Source of the DNA: GWB2-37-7 sp942492835
GTDB lineage: Bacteria; Bacillota; Clostridia; Lutisporales; Lutisporaceae
DNA length: 64,000 nucleotides
NCBI GenBank assembly: GCA_942492835.1
Contig: OW818645.1
Span: 496,001-560,000 of the forward strand
Direction: 5' to 3'
Numbering within the stretch: position 1 is the stretch's first letter; every line of letters starts with the position of its first letter. Under the pieces are notes generated by a model. It did not search any database, had not been told where the DNA came from, and was given only the letters and a program-made list of their open reading frames with translations. Below, piece after piece: positions 1 to 9,384 of the stretch. The position numbers were made by a program, and so were the translations under genes.

Positions 1-65
1 TCCTGTATTTCTTCTATAAATTCCTGTGTTAAATCCTCTGAAACAAATTCACCATATTTAAGAAT
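1..65 (-). CDS. 5' end of the next gene in the PKS operon, cut by the window edge
   Basis: Directly downstream of the last PKS gene, the minus strand has a strong GGGAGGG ribosome binding site at about 72-78. Six bases later a reading frame opens with ATT and stays open to the edge; its residues read about ILKYGEFVSEDLTQEFIEEI. No ATG, GTG or TTG lies in this frame after the upstream TAG. The site spacing therefore points to a rare ATT start. Only 21 codons are visible, so the product cannot be named. The 47-base gap from the PKS stop suggests it belongs to the same operon. A sequencing error or a start in another frame is possible. Confidence 0.4.
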   Translation of the reverse strand, partial: MLKYGEFVSEDLTQEFIEEIQ

Positions 66-112
66 AGTAATCCCTCCCTAAGTTTAAATAACAGTTCTCA
101 GGTGTTTGTAAA

Positions 113-3100
113 TCACTCCTGTTTCGAGACAAAATCGATTATTTTAAGATACCGTCCAAATAAATTTTTCATTTCCAGATTATCCATTCTTTTGTAATTG
201 TACTCGTATTCAAGAAAGATTCCATGTTCCTCTTCATTCACACGAAGTGCCATATCATATTTCTCCATCGCTAATAAAGAAGGGCTCAGCAGGTTGCTTA
301 TAAAAAATAAAGGGAAAGCAGCATTTTTCTGTCCGTCTAGTGATAATTTTTCCGACTCTTCTATCCTATAAACCATATCAGGCTGTGCTTTCATAACTAC
401 TTCATGCACCATGTTCAATAAAAGCCCGGCACTGTCGGCTTTGCTTAAATCAAAGCTTCGTTCCTCTACGGTATTCTTATCTTTTATCATAGTTTGTAAA
501 GAAACATAGTCACTTTCTGCCGCTTCTCCCAATATATTTACAAAACATGCCAGTAAAATCTCCGATACACCGATATTTTTCTTTTCTGAAGTCTGCAGTA
601 GTCTTTTATAAAGCTCATCCTTTATCTCAAATTTAAATACAGCATGTCTGTTGTTTTCAGGATGAAGAACAAAATATTTACCGGGCATAATTAATGGCTT
701 TACCTTTTTTTGATTTTGATTTAACTTATTCTGAATGAATTCTGCCTGGGAACAGATTGTCGGATAACTAAAAATATCCGTTATTGTAACTGTATTTGGG
801 AAGCGTTCATCAATCATCTGCTGCATTTTAGAAACGCTTATAGAATCCCCTCCGAGTTCGAAAAAGTTACATGTGATATCCAACTCATCAAATCCTAATA
901 CTTCATGCCAGATATAAGCAATACTTTTTTCTATTTCAGAATACTCGTCATTTGCTCTGCCTTTTAGTGTAATTCTATCTGCATCTGCTTTCTTTGCAAG
1001 GCTGTTTCCTGTTTTCTGATTCCCTTTATCTATCCATTCATATATTTCATCTGATACTCTGAAATTTAAATCCTGTAATTTCATCGGTGAAATAAAATGA
1101 TAATTAAAGCTTCCTGCAATGACTCTGCCTCTGCTGCCTGACATTACTTTCTCCAGCAGAGCAACTCCTTCCTTGGTAGAAATGGATTTAAAAACTGCAT
1201 TTCTGCTGTAATATAGTTTATCATAAGCCATACCTGTTTCACTCCAGGTCGGCCAGCTAATAGTTAAAGTTCCTGGTACTCTTTTATTCCTATACGCTGC
1301 AAAAGCGTCAAGATAAGAATTTGCAGAAGTATAATCCGATTGGCTGACACCGCCGAATAAGGTAATGACAGATGAAAATAACATAAAAAAGTCCAAATTA
1401 TCTTCTCTTGTTAACCTGTCTAAAATCCATGTTCCATATATCTTGGAAGATAATACTTTATTTAACGTCTCTTCATCTTTTTCCGCTAAAAATCCTTCTC
1501 CGCCTACACCTGCGCTATGTATCAGACCGTTAATCCTGCCATGTTCTCTTCTTATGCACGTTAGCAGCTCCTCTGCTTCATCGTAATCGCTAATATCTTT
1601 ACTGTAGCAATATACCCTGGACCCTAATTCTTCTATTTCTTTAAGCTTCTTTAGCTTTCCAACCAGCTCTACCTCTTCGTTGGCAGCAATTATACTGTCC
1701 CATTCCCATCTCTCTGGCAGCTTAGAGCGGTTAACAAGTACCAGCGTACAGGCCTTTTTCGAAGCAATATACCTGGCAGCTTCAAGCCCTATGCCTCCTG
1801 TCCCGCCTGTTATGACGTAAACATTATCCTCTTTCAGGCTTATCTTTTGAAGATTTTCTTTTTTTTGTCTTGAAACTCTGAATTCTTCAATGTATCTTCT
1901 GCCATTTCTCAAACAAACCATGTAGTTTTTCATATCTATGTTGATTTCATCGGCTAATTCGCTTGTTTGTGTGTTTTCGTCAATGTCTATGCATCTTATG
2001 GCAAGGTTTCCATTCTCATATCTTACCGATTTACCTAATCCAAATAAAGAATTAAATTCCGGCCTTAAATATTTTTCCCTGCCTGTAACTTCATTTACAT
2101 TCATAGAGACAAATATCATCTCTACTGTTGAGTATTTGGTTATCCTTGCTTTGGAAAATTCTTTTATCAGGCGAAAGGCACTATGAACTCCCATGTTACA
2201 GCTTTCCCTCAGTTCACCAAGAGTAACGGATTCCTCTTTACCGTCCAGTGTAAGTAAATGAATGATTTTTTTAACATCTTTTATGTCTTTCTGATTAAAC
2301 AGTTTTTCATAATCAGCGCGTTCATTCCTAATAACAAAGCTATCACAGCCCAAAGAGGCAAAATCATTTCCAAATTCAACTTCGATTACCCGATATCCCT
2401 GTTTTCTAAAATGTAATATAATATTTCTGCTTGATTTATTGTCATTCTTAAATATAAGTATATCACCGTTACTGAATAACTGCTTATTTATCCGTTCTTC
2501 TTCCACCCATCCTACTTCAAATAAATCATTGCTTTGATTTTTACGCTCCCCACTTTCTTCCATTTTAGGCCAAAATCTGCGCCTTTCATATGGATATACA
2601 GGAATACTTTCCTTTTTATATTTGTACCCTCTGTAGAATTCCTTCCAATCAACATCTGCTCCTCTAACGTACAGGCTGCATACGCGCCTTAAAATCTCGA
2701 TGTTACTTTCTTTTGAAGGAACCTGACTACTTAATATTTCATTCAATTCATAATTAAAAGCTCTAAGTTCAGATTCTGTGATTTGGTCAGAAGCGTTACT
2801 GTCTGATTTTTTAAGTACCAAGCGATGCTGACCTGCGTAAATATCTCTTTCTCTATTTTCAGCTAAACCACTGAGCGCATACTCTAACTTTTCTTTTAAT
2901 ATACTTGCATTTTTTGCTATAACAGCCAGTCTGTAATCATAATGGCCTCTTCCTGTATTGGCTGTATAGCAAATGTTTTCAAAGGGTACGCTTCCCTCCT
3001 GTAAAAATTCCAGATACCGTTTTATAAGTCTTTCTACTCCACTTTTGTCTTTAGCAGACAATGTTATCACTTTTGGTGAATTATCCCCAATCTCTTCTGT

Positions 3101-4552
3101 GAAAGGCTCCTCTGCCCTTGATGCTGTATATTCTTCTAGAACAACATGGCAATTCGTTCCGTTAAATGCAAAGGCACTGACACCGGCTCTTCTTGGCATA
3201 CTGCAATTGTCCCACTCCCTGACCTTATCATTTATATAAACCGGACTTTCAACAAAATTAATAAATGGATTAGGCTCTGAAAAATTGATGGTTGGCGGAA
3301 TTTTCTTATTTTTAATAGCGAGGATAACTTTCATCAGCGAAGCTGCGCCTGATGCCGCCTGGAGGTGGCCCAGATTGCTTTTAACCGAACCGATACCGCA
3401 AAACTGTTTCTTATTTGTATGGCTCCTCATAGCATCTGCAATTGCTTTAATCTCAATTGGATCTCCCAGGTTAGTGCCGGTTCCATGTGCCTCAATGTAT
3501 GAGATTGTATCCGGCGCAACACCGGAATTTTCCCAAGCCTTAAGCAGCAGGTCTTTTTGTGCCATAGCATTGGGAGCAGTTATCCCATTGGAAAAACCGT
3601 CATTATTTACTGCACTTCCTTTTATAACGGCATAAATATTATCCCGGTCTTCTATTGCTTTAGAGAGCGGCTTTAAGAGAAAAGCTGCAAGACCTTCACT
3701 CCAGACCGTTCCATTTGCTTTCCTGTCAAATGACCTTATTTCATTATTTTCGGATTCCACCATGTGCATTCCGCTCTCAACCTTTATCCTGCCGCTTCCT
3801 ACTGTAATCCCTCCGGCTATTGCCATATTGCACTCCTTATTGCGTATAGCAGAGCATGCATTATGAATAGCTACCAGAGTCGATGAACAGGCTGTATCAA
3901 AGACCACACTTGGCCCTCTCAGATCTAAAAAGTAGGATAACCTGCTAGCTAGTATTCCTGTCCATGAGCCTATCAAGGTCAGCATTTCCCTGTCATTTTT
4001 AATATCGGAGTAATAGGTATCTATGGAATGATCTCTTCCTACATATACTCCTGTCAGACTTCCGTTTAATGTTTTGCCACCGTACCCCGCATCTTCTATT
4101 GCCTCATATCCACATTCAAGAAATAACCGGTGATAGGGATTCATTGCTTCCGCTTCTTTGGGTGGGATATTAAAAAAACTGGCATCAAATTTATCAATTT
4201 CCTTTAAGTACCCACCTTTTTTATACATTTCAGAAAGATCATCCGTCTGATTAGCAAGCCTAACCCCTATCTTGTCGGCAATCCGTTCGTCAGCTATCAT
4301 TAGATCCATATCTTTTCGCCTCTCAGGAGGAAAGTCTGATACACAGTTTTTACCCGCAATTAAGTTCTCCCAAAATTCTTCCCTGCTTTCAGACTCCGGA
4401 AATTTCCCTGCCATTCCAATAATAGCTATCGGACTGTTTTCTGCTGTCTCACTGGTACTGTCGTTTATTTCCTTCAATAAGGTTTTTGCATAATTTATAT
4501 CGATATTTTTTTCAGCCACCTGCTCTAATATAAATTTGCGAATTTGACTCAT
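113..4552 (-). CDS. Trans-AT polyketide synthase module: KS-KR-ACP with a terminal condensation C-lobe
   Basis: This 1479-residue protein extends and ketoreduces a polyketide chain. The KS runs from about residue 41 to 470. Its active-site Cys is in DTACSST near 221, with EAHGTGT near 354 and SNLGHL near 392. The post-KS linker ends in YPYERRRFW with no AT domain following, so extender units must come from the separate acyltransferase at 13294-14553. The KR has TGGTGGIG near 909 and a Ser/Tyr catalytic region near 1060-1072. The ACP has LGGDS near 1234. After it come about 200 residues that look like the second half of an NRPS condensation domain, without the HHxxxDG motif. GGAGG lies nine bases before the ATG, 19 bases after the upstream stop. 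It is the third KS protein of a colinear operon. KS substrate specificity cannot be judged by eye. Confidence 0.9.
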   Translation of the reverse strand: MSQIRKFILEQVAEKNIDINYAKTLLKEINDSTSETAENSPIAIIGMAGKFPESESREEFWENLIAGKNCVSDFPPERRKDMDLMIADERIADKIGVRLANQTDDLSEMYKKGGYLKEIDKFDASFFNIPPKEAEAMNPYHRLFLECGYEAIEDAGYGGKTLNGSLTGVYVGRDHSIDTYYSDIKNDREMLTLIGSWTGILASRLSYFLDLRGPSVVFDTACSSTLVAIHNACSAIRNKECNMAIAGGITVGSGRIKVESGMHMVESENNEIRSFDRKANGTVWSEGLAAFLLKPLSKAIEDRDNIYAVIKGSAVNNDGFSNGITAPNAMAQKDLLLKAWENSGVAPDTISYIEAHGTGTNLGDPIEIKAIADAMRSHTNKKQFCGIGSVKSNLGHLQAASGAASLMKVILAIKNKKIPPTINFSEPNPFINFVESPVYINDKVREWDNCSMPRRAGVSAFAFNGTNCHVVLEEYTASRAEEPFTEEIGDNSPKVITLSAKDKSGVERLIKRYLEFLQEGSVPFENICYTANTGRGHYDYRLAVIAKNASILKEKLEYALSGLAENRERDIYAGQHRLVLKKSDSNASDQITESELRAFNYELNEILSSQVPSKESNIEILRRVCSLYVRGADVDWKEFYRGYKYKKESIPVYPYERRRFWPKMEESGERKNQSNDLFEVGWVEEERINKQLFSNGDILIFKNDNKSSRNIILHFRKQGYRVIEVEFGNDFASLGCDSFVIRNERADYEKLFNQKDIKDVKKIIHLLTLDGKEESVTLGELRESCNMGVHSAFRLIKEFSKARITKYSTVEMIFVSMNVNEVTGREKYLRPEFNSLFGLGKSVRYENGNLAIRCIDIDENTQTSELADEINIDMKNYMVCLRNGRRYIEEFRVSRQKKENLQKISLKEDNVYVITGGTGGIGLEAARYIASKKACTLVLVNRSKLPERWEWDSIIAANEEVELVGKLKKLKEIEELGSRVYCYSKDISDYDEAEELLTCIRREHGRINGLIHSAGVGGEGFLAEKDEETLNKVLSSKIYGTWILDRLTREDNLDFFMLFSSVITLFGGVSQSDYTSANSYLDAFAAYRNKRVPGTLTISWPTWSETGMAYDKLYYSRNAVFKSISTKEGVALLEKVMSGSRGRVIAGSFNYHFISPMKLQDLNFRVSDEIYEWIDKGNQKTGNSLAKKADADRITLKGRANDEYSEIEKSIAYIWHEVLGFDELDITCNFFELGGDSISVSKMQQMIDERFPNTVTITDIFSYPTICSQAEFIQNKLNQNQKKVKPLIMPGKYFVLHPENNRHAVFKFEIKDELYKRLLQTSEKKNIGVSEILLACFVNILGEAAESDYVSLQTMIKDKNTVEERSFDLSKADSAGLLLNMVHEVVMKAQPDMVYRIEESEKLSLDGQKNAAFPLFFISNLLSPSLLAMEKYDMALRVNEEEHGIFLEYEYNYKRMDNLEMKNLFGRYLKIIDFVSKQE

Positions 4553-4571
4553 TTATCATTACCTCCACAAA

Positions 4572-7500
4572 TTACTTCATTAATTTTTCTGCTTCTTCCA
4601 CAGACAACTCTCCGCTTTCCAGCTTCTTCAAAAGGCTGTCCAAATTTTCATTATCCTCCTGATCGCTTTCCTGCGCTTCAGTTATGTCAGCAACACCGAT
4701 GGCCAAATCACTATGCATCTGCTCTTTTATATAATCGGACATTTTTTTAATTGTAGAATAAGTGTAGATATCTGTTATATCGAATATACCGGGATATGAT
4801 TTTTCTAACCTTTTCAGAAGACTGACTGCCAAAATGGAATCACCGCCCAGACTATAAAAGCTGTCATAAATATCTATCTCACTGACTCCAAGTACAATGC
4901 CCCATATATCAGCAAGCTGCAACTCTATTTCACTGTATCCGGCACCTGAGTTCCCCTTTAGTAATACCTCGCCTTCTTCTTCAGCACTGACTTTGTTGAC
5001 AAAAACTTTCTTTAATACCTTTTGAATTTTATCCTCAAGCTTTATTGGCAATTGCGAAGCCCCATACGCAATCTCACAATCTCTGTTTAACTCTCCAACA
5101 ATAACCCTGCTTACCTTTCTATCCAGAATCTCTTCAAGTGCTTCAATCGCTGCTTTAGTGGTAATGGACTTAAATATTTCTTTATCGTCATTCACCTTGA
5201 ACTCTACAGCCATTCCCATTTCCTTCCATGCAGGCCAGTTAATAGCTGTCATCCTTTTTCCATCTATGTCATTTGCCCTTGCAAATGCATCCATAAAGGA
5301 ATTGGCAGCCGTATAATCGCCCTGACCAGGAATGCCCATCAGTGAATTAACGGATGAAAACATCACAAAAAAGTCCGGCTCATCCTGCTTCGTCCACTCA
5401 TTTAAAAGCCAGCTTCCCTCTATTTTAGGCGACAGGACTTCTGTAAAGCTTTCCTCAGTCTTGTTGTATATAAATCCATTTCCTGCAACACCGGCTCCAT
5501 GGAATATACCATTAATTTTACCGAATCTTCTTCGCACATCTTCAATAAGCCTTGGAGTATCCTCTTCATCCGATATATTACCGGATAAGCATTCTACTCT
5601 GCTTCCCCCACTCTCTATATCCTGTATAATCTCTATGGCCCTGTGGTATTTACTTCCACCCGTCTCCAGTATTTCTTGCCATTTGTCCCTGGCAGGGAAG
5701 ATACTTCTGTTGACAAGAGCCAGATTAACTTTAGCCTGACCGGCCAGCCACTTTGCTATTTCAAGGCCAATACCGCCAACACCCCCGGTAATTACGTAAG
5801 TTCCCTGCTCCCTGATTTCCCATACACTTTCCTCGAAATTCTTAATCTCAGCTTCTCTCACTTCTTCAATATATCTTTCAGCTCCCCGGTATGCTACCTG
5901 ATAGAAGGTTCCCTCGTCTCGAATCTCGCTGAAAATCTGTTCAGATGTAGTAGTGCTGTCAATATCAATACTCCTGCATTTTATAAACTCATATTCCGGA
6001 GAAATTACCTTTCCCAATCCAAATAAACTGGCATACTGATAGTTTATTCTGCTCTCATTTCCGGTAACCTTATTAACCTGTTCCGATAATAAAAATAGAT
6101 TAACTTCATCTTTAAATTTATTCCATATCATAGCGCGAATCATATGGAATAAACTATAGATACCGGCTTGTTGGCTTTCTTCAAAGGTTTTAAATGTATT
6201 AACTTCCTGTTCGTTTTGTATTGTAAACATATGGAATATATACTTTATTACATAGCTTTTTATTTCTTGAAATAAGCTGATATAATCACTCTCGTCATAT
6301 CCTACCTTATAATAGTCCTCTTCTACTTTCTCAAATTTTGTTCCTCTTTCGACTATAACTACTTTCTTCCCCAGCGCTCTAAACTGTTGAATTAATTCGT
6401 CCCCGAGGCCTTTCTCATCCTTGAAAACAATGATATCACCATTTTTAATGGGCTGCTTTTTCGATTTTTCCGGATAAGGAATCCATTCCTGTATAAAATA
6501 CTTGTGATGTTTGCTTGTACGGTCAACATTAAATTCCCCTTCTCTGACTTTCTTAACCGCGTAATCATCAATCTTTGCAAAAACTGTTCCTTTTTCATCT
6601 ATAAGCAATATGTCAAAAGTCTGGGTTTCCAGATTATTTTCATTATTCTCCCTCTTTTTTACATAACTGTAAAACTTCGAAGGCATATCATTAAATATCT
6701 GCATGCTCTTATATTTCATAGGCAAATAAAATCCTGCTGTGTTGCCGAAATTTACAGCAACATCCAGCATTGCAGGATGAATTTTATAATCATCAAGATC
6801 TTTTATAAATTCCTCATTCAAAGAAAGATATCCCAGATACTCATTCCCCATATTGTAAATATCCTTAAGATTAATCCATCTTGGTCCAAACTGTATCGGC
6901 CCTCCGATAAAATCCTCTACATTTACGATTCTCTTTGTGTTCAATCTATCCTTAAGTTCTTCTATGTCAACCGTCAATGCAGCTATCTGTGTCTCATCTT
7001 GCTTATATAACTTCCCTTGTGCATGAACCGTCCATTTTTCCCCATCGGCATCATTCAGATTGTTGCTGCTGATTATATCAAAGGAATAGTATCCCTCCTG
7101 CTTTTTAACTACAATCTGTACATCTTTCAATTCATCGTTTTGTACGGTTACGGGTTGAATAAATAATACTTCTATCTGGGATTTTCCCTTACCATAGTAT
7201 TTTTCTCCAATAAAGCGAAGTGCCTCAACCCAGGTTGTACCCGGCGCAACGCAGGTATCTTCGATCTTGTGGTCGCTCAAAAACCAATGAGTCTTCTCAC
7301 TGATCTCTGTCAGATAAATGTCACAGTCATAAGAAGGCACTATTCCCTTATTTACCAGTACGTGGATTCCTTCGATTTTTCTTTCCTTTGTGTTTTGTTT
7401 TTCAGCAAGTGCGCTTTTGCCCGGATCTATATCCAGCCAACACCTCTTCCTCTCGAAAGGGTATTTAGGCAGACTTATCTTTCTTTCAACCCTTTTCTGA

Positions 7501-9383
7501 TATAATTCTTCCCAATCTATATCCGCCCCTAATGTATATAAACTGCTTAATTCCTCCAGCATACTTTCATTAAAAGTATTGTCTTCCTTCCATATTCCAC
7601 GGATAATTTCATCTGCTAAAGAAGTCTTTTTCCTTTTTTCATATTCCGTAAGCTCATATTCCCCTCTTTGCACCTTATCCTCATTGATAATCTTATGCAG
7701 CCCGTAAAAGATGCTCTTATCCGAAACACCTTCTAATTCCGTGAATTCAATAAGCTCTAACTTCTTCTGTAATTCTGCCTTCTCCTTCACTAATATCACC
7801 AGCCGGTAGCTATAATCTCCTCTTCCGGTATTGGCCGTATAGCAGACTTGTTTTAAATCCGCTTCCGTATTCTGCTTTAAAAAAAGGTTATACCTCCGGA
7901 CTATCTCAAAAAGTGCCTCCCTGGTCTTAGCCGATAGCTTAAGTATTTGAACACCATCTGTTTTTGCAGTTTTATCAGATAACCCAAGGGGAGCTTCTTC
8001 TAGAACCATATGACAATTTGTTCCACTGAATCCAAAAGAGTTAATCCCACAGCGTCTTGGAACATCTTCTCTCTTCCACTCTCTTACAGTATCGTTTACA
8101 TATACCGGAGACTGTTCAAAGTCAATATGCCTGTTAGGCCTGTTAAAGTTTATTGTGGCTGGGATTTTTTCTTTTTTCATAGATACTATTGCTTTTATTA
8201 CGCCTCCCATTCCCGAGGCGCAGTTTAAATGCCCAATATTAGACTTTATAGAGCCGATTGAGCAAAACTGTTTTTTATTTGTATACTTTCTGAAAGCATT
8301 CGTCAGTGCTTCCACTTCAATAGGGTCTCCCAGCTTGGTTCCTGTTCCGTGAGCCTCAATATAAGAAATGCTCTCTACATCTATGTCTGCATCCTTCCAT
8401 GCCTTGATAAATACATCTTCCTGAGCATTGCCGTTTGGGGCTGTTATCCCTACTGAATTTCCGTCCTGGTTTATTGCACTTCCCTTTATGACTGCGTAAA
8501 TATTATCCTCATCTTTTATTGCCTTCTCTAAGGGTTTTACGAGAACCGCAACTACTCCTTCGCTCCAGCAGACTCCATCGGAACTGTCATCAAAGGTTTT
8601 GACTTTCGCATCCGTAGACGCAATACCTAACTGTATCATTTTCTCCCATACGGGTAAGAGGGATAAATTAATTCCGCCGGCTACAGCCATATCACATTCT
8701 CCGTTTTGTAAGCCCTGGCAGGCCAGATGCAGTGCAACAAGAGAAGAGGAACAGGCAGTATCAACTAAAATACTGGGACCTTTTAAATCCAATACGTAGG
8801 ATATTCTGCTTGCAATAATCGGAGATAAATTCCCCGGCAGAGATGCTGCTGTAACAACAGGGTCTTTTCCTATAATAAACTGACTATATGTACTATCCAT
8901 TGAATTGCTATACCCAAGGTAAACTCCGGTATTGCTTCCGATTATTTTTTTACCGCTATAACCTGCGTCTTCTATTGCTTCCCATGCGGTCTCTAAAAAC
9001 AACCTTTGATTAGGATCCATCAGTTTTGCTTCAGTGTAGGAAATATTAAAAAAGTTGTAATCAAATTGATCTATGTTCTCCAGATATCCGCCTTTACTAA
9101 ATTCTACATTCTCATCGGAAAGAATGGTGTCCATCAGCTCCTTGGCATCCTTATGTCTGGAAACTGGGAACTTATCCACACAATCCCTTTCTTCCAGCAG
9201 ATTAATCCACAACTCCTCCAGATTGTCTGCTTTAGGGAGCTTTATCCCCACACCGATTATAGCTATATCCTTATGTTCCTTCCGGTGTTCTGTTTTCAAT
9301 AAATGCAAAATTTCCGTACTCGTTTCTATATCCAAATGTCCATCTAATGTCTTTTTAAAGATTAGTTTAGCTATATTATCCAT
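4572..9383 (-). CDS. Trans-AT polyketide synthase module: KS-DH-KR-ACP
   Basis: The KS (about residues 35-460) has DTACSSS with Cys near 210 and EAHGTGT near 343. Like its neighbours it has a PFERKRCW-type linker and no AT. A dehydratase-type double hotdog follows (about 690-960). Its motifs are altered: HKIEDTCVAP has Asp where HxxxGxxxxP has Gly, and the second motif DVAVN has Asn where Gln or His is usual. Dehydration may be absent or changed. The KR (TGGVGGIG near 1194, Tyr near 1357) and ACP (LGGDS near 1514) follow, then an acidic tail that may dock to the next protein. The start at 9383 has GGAGG six bases before it and lies one base after the upstream stop. A longer reading from 9419 lacks this support. 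The product is 1603 residues. Confidence 0.9.
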   Translation of the reverse strand: MDNIAKLIFKKTLDGHLDIETSTEILHLLKTEHRKEHKDIAIIGVGIKLPKADNLEELWINLLEERDCVDKFPVSRHKDAKELMDTILSDENVEFSKGGYLENIDQFDYNFFNISYTEAKLMDPNQRLFLETAWEAIEDAGYSGKKIIGSNTGVYLGYSNSMDSTYSQFIIGKDPVVTAASLPGNLSPIIASRISYVLDLKGPSILVDTACSSSLVALHLACQGLQNGECDMAVAGGINLSLLPVWEKMIQLGIASTDAKVKTFDDSSDGVCWSEGVVAVLVKPLEKAIKDEDNIYAVIKGSAINQDGNSVGITAPNGNAQEDVFIKAWKDADIDVESISYIEAHGTGTKLGDPIEVEALTNAFRKYTNKKQFCSIGSIKSNIGHLNCASGMGGVIKAIVSMKKEKIPATINFNRPNRHIDFEQSPVYVNDTVREWKREDVPRRCGINSFGFSGTNCHMVLEEAPLGLSDKTAKTDGVQILKLSAKTREALFEIVRRYNLFLKQNTEADLKQVCYTANTGRGDYSYRLVILVKEKAELQKKLELIEFTELEGVSDKSIFYGLHKIINEDKVQRGEYELTEYEKRKKTSLADEIIRGIWKEDNTFNESMLEELSSLYTLGADIDWEELYQKRVERKISLPKYPFERKRCWLDIDPGKSALAEKQNTKERKIEGIHVLVNKGIVPSYDCDIYLTEISEKTHWFLSDHKIEDTCVAPGTTWVEALRFIGEKYYGKGKSQIEVLFIQPVTVQNDELKDVQIVVKKQEGYYSFDIISSNNLNDADGEKWTVHAQGKLYKQDETQIAALTVDIEELKDRLNTKRIVNVEDFIGGPIQFGPRWINLKDIYNMGNEYLGYLSLNEEFIKDLDDYKIHPAMLDVAVNFGNTAGFYLPMKYKSMQIFNDMPSKFYSYVKKRENNENNLETQTFDILLIDEKGTVFAKIDDYAVKKVREGEFNVDRTSKHHKYFIQEWIPYPEKSKKQPIKNGDIIVFKDEKGLGDELIQQFRALGKKVVIVERGTKFEKVEEDYYKVGYDESDYISLFQEIKSYVIKYIFHMFTIQNEQEVNTFKTFEESQQAGIYSLFHMIRAMIWNKFKDEVNLFLLSEQVNKVTGNESRINYQYASLFGLGKVISPEYEFIKCRSIDIDSTTTSEQIFSEIRDEGTFYQVAYRGAERYIEEVREAEIKNFEESVWEIREQGTYVITGGVGGIGLEIAKWLAGQAKVNLALVNRSIFPARDKWQEILETGGSKYHRAIEIIQDIESGGSRVECLSGNISDEEDTPRLIEDVRRRFGKINGIFHGAGVAGNGFIYNKTEESFTEVLSPKIEGSWLLNEWTKQDEPDFFVMFSSVNSLMGIPGQGDYTAANSFMDAFARANDIDGKRMTAINWPAWKEMGMAVEFKVNDDKEIFKSITTKAAIEALEEILDRKVSRVIVGELNRDCEIAYGASQLPIKLEDKIQKVLKKVFVNKVSAEEEGEVLLKGNSGAGYSEIELQLADIWGIVLGVSEIDIYDSFYSLGGDSILAVSLLKRLEKSYPGIFDITDIYTYSTIKKMSDYIKEQMHSDLAIGVADITEAQESDQEDNENLDSLLKKLESGELSVEEAEKLMK

Positions 9384-9384
9384 C

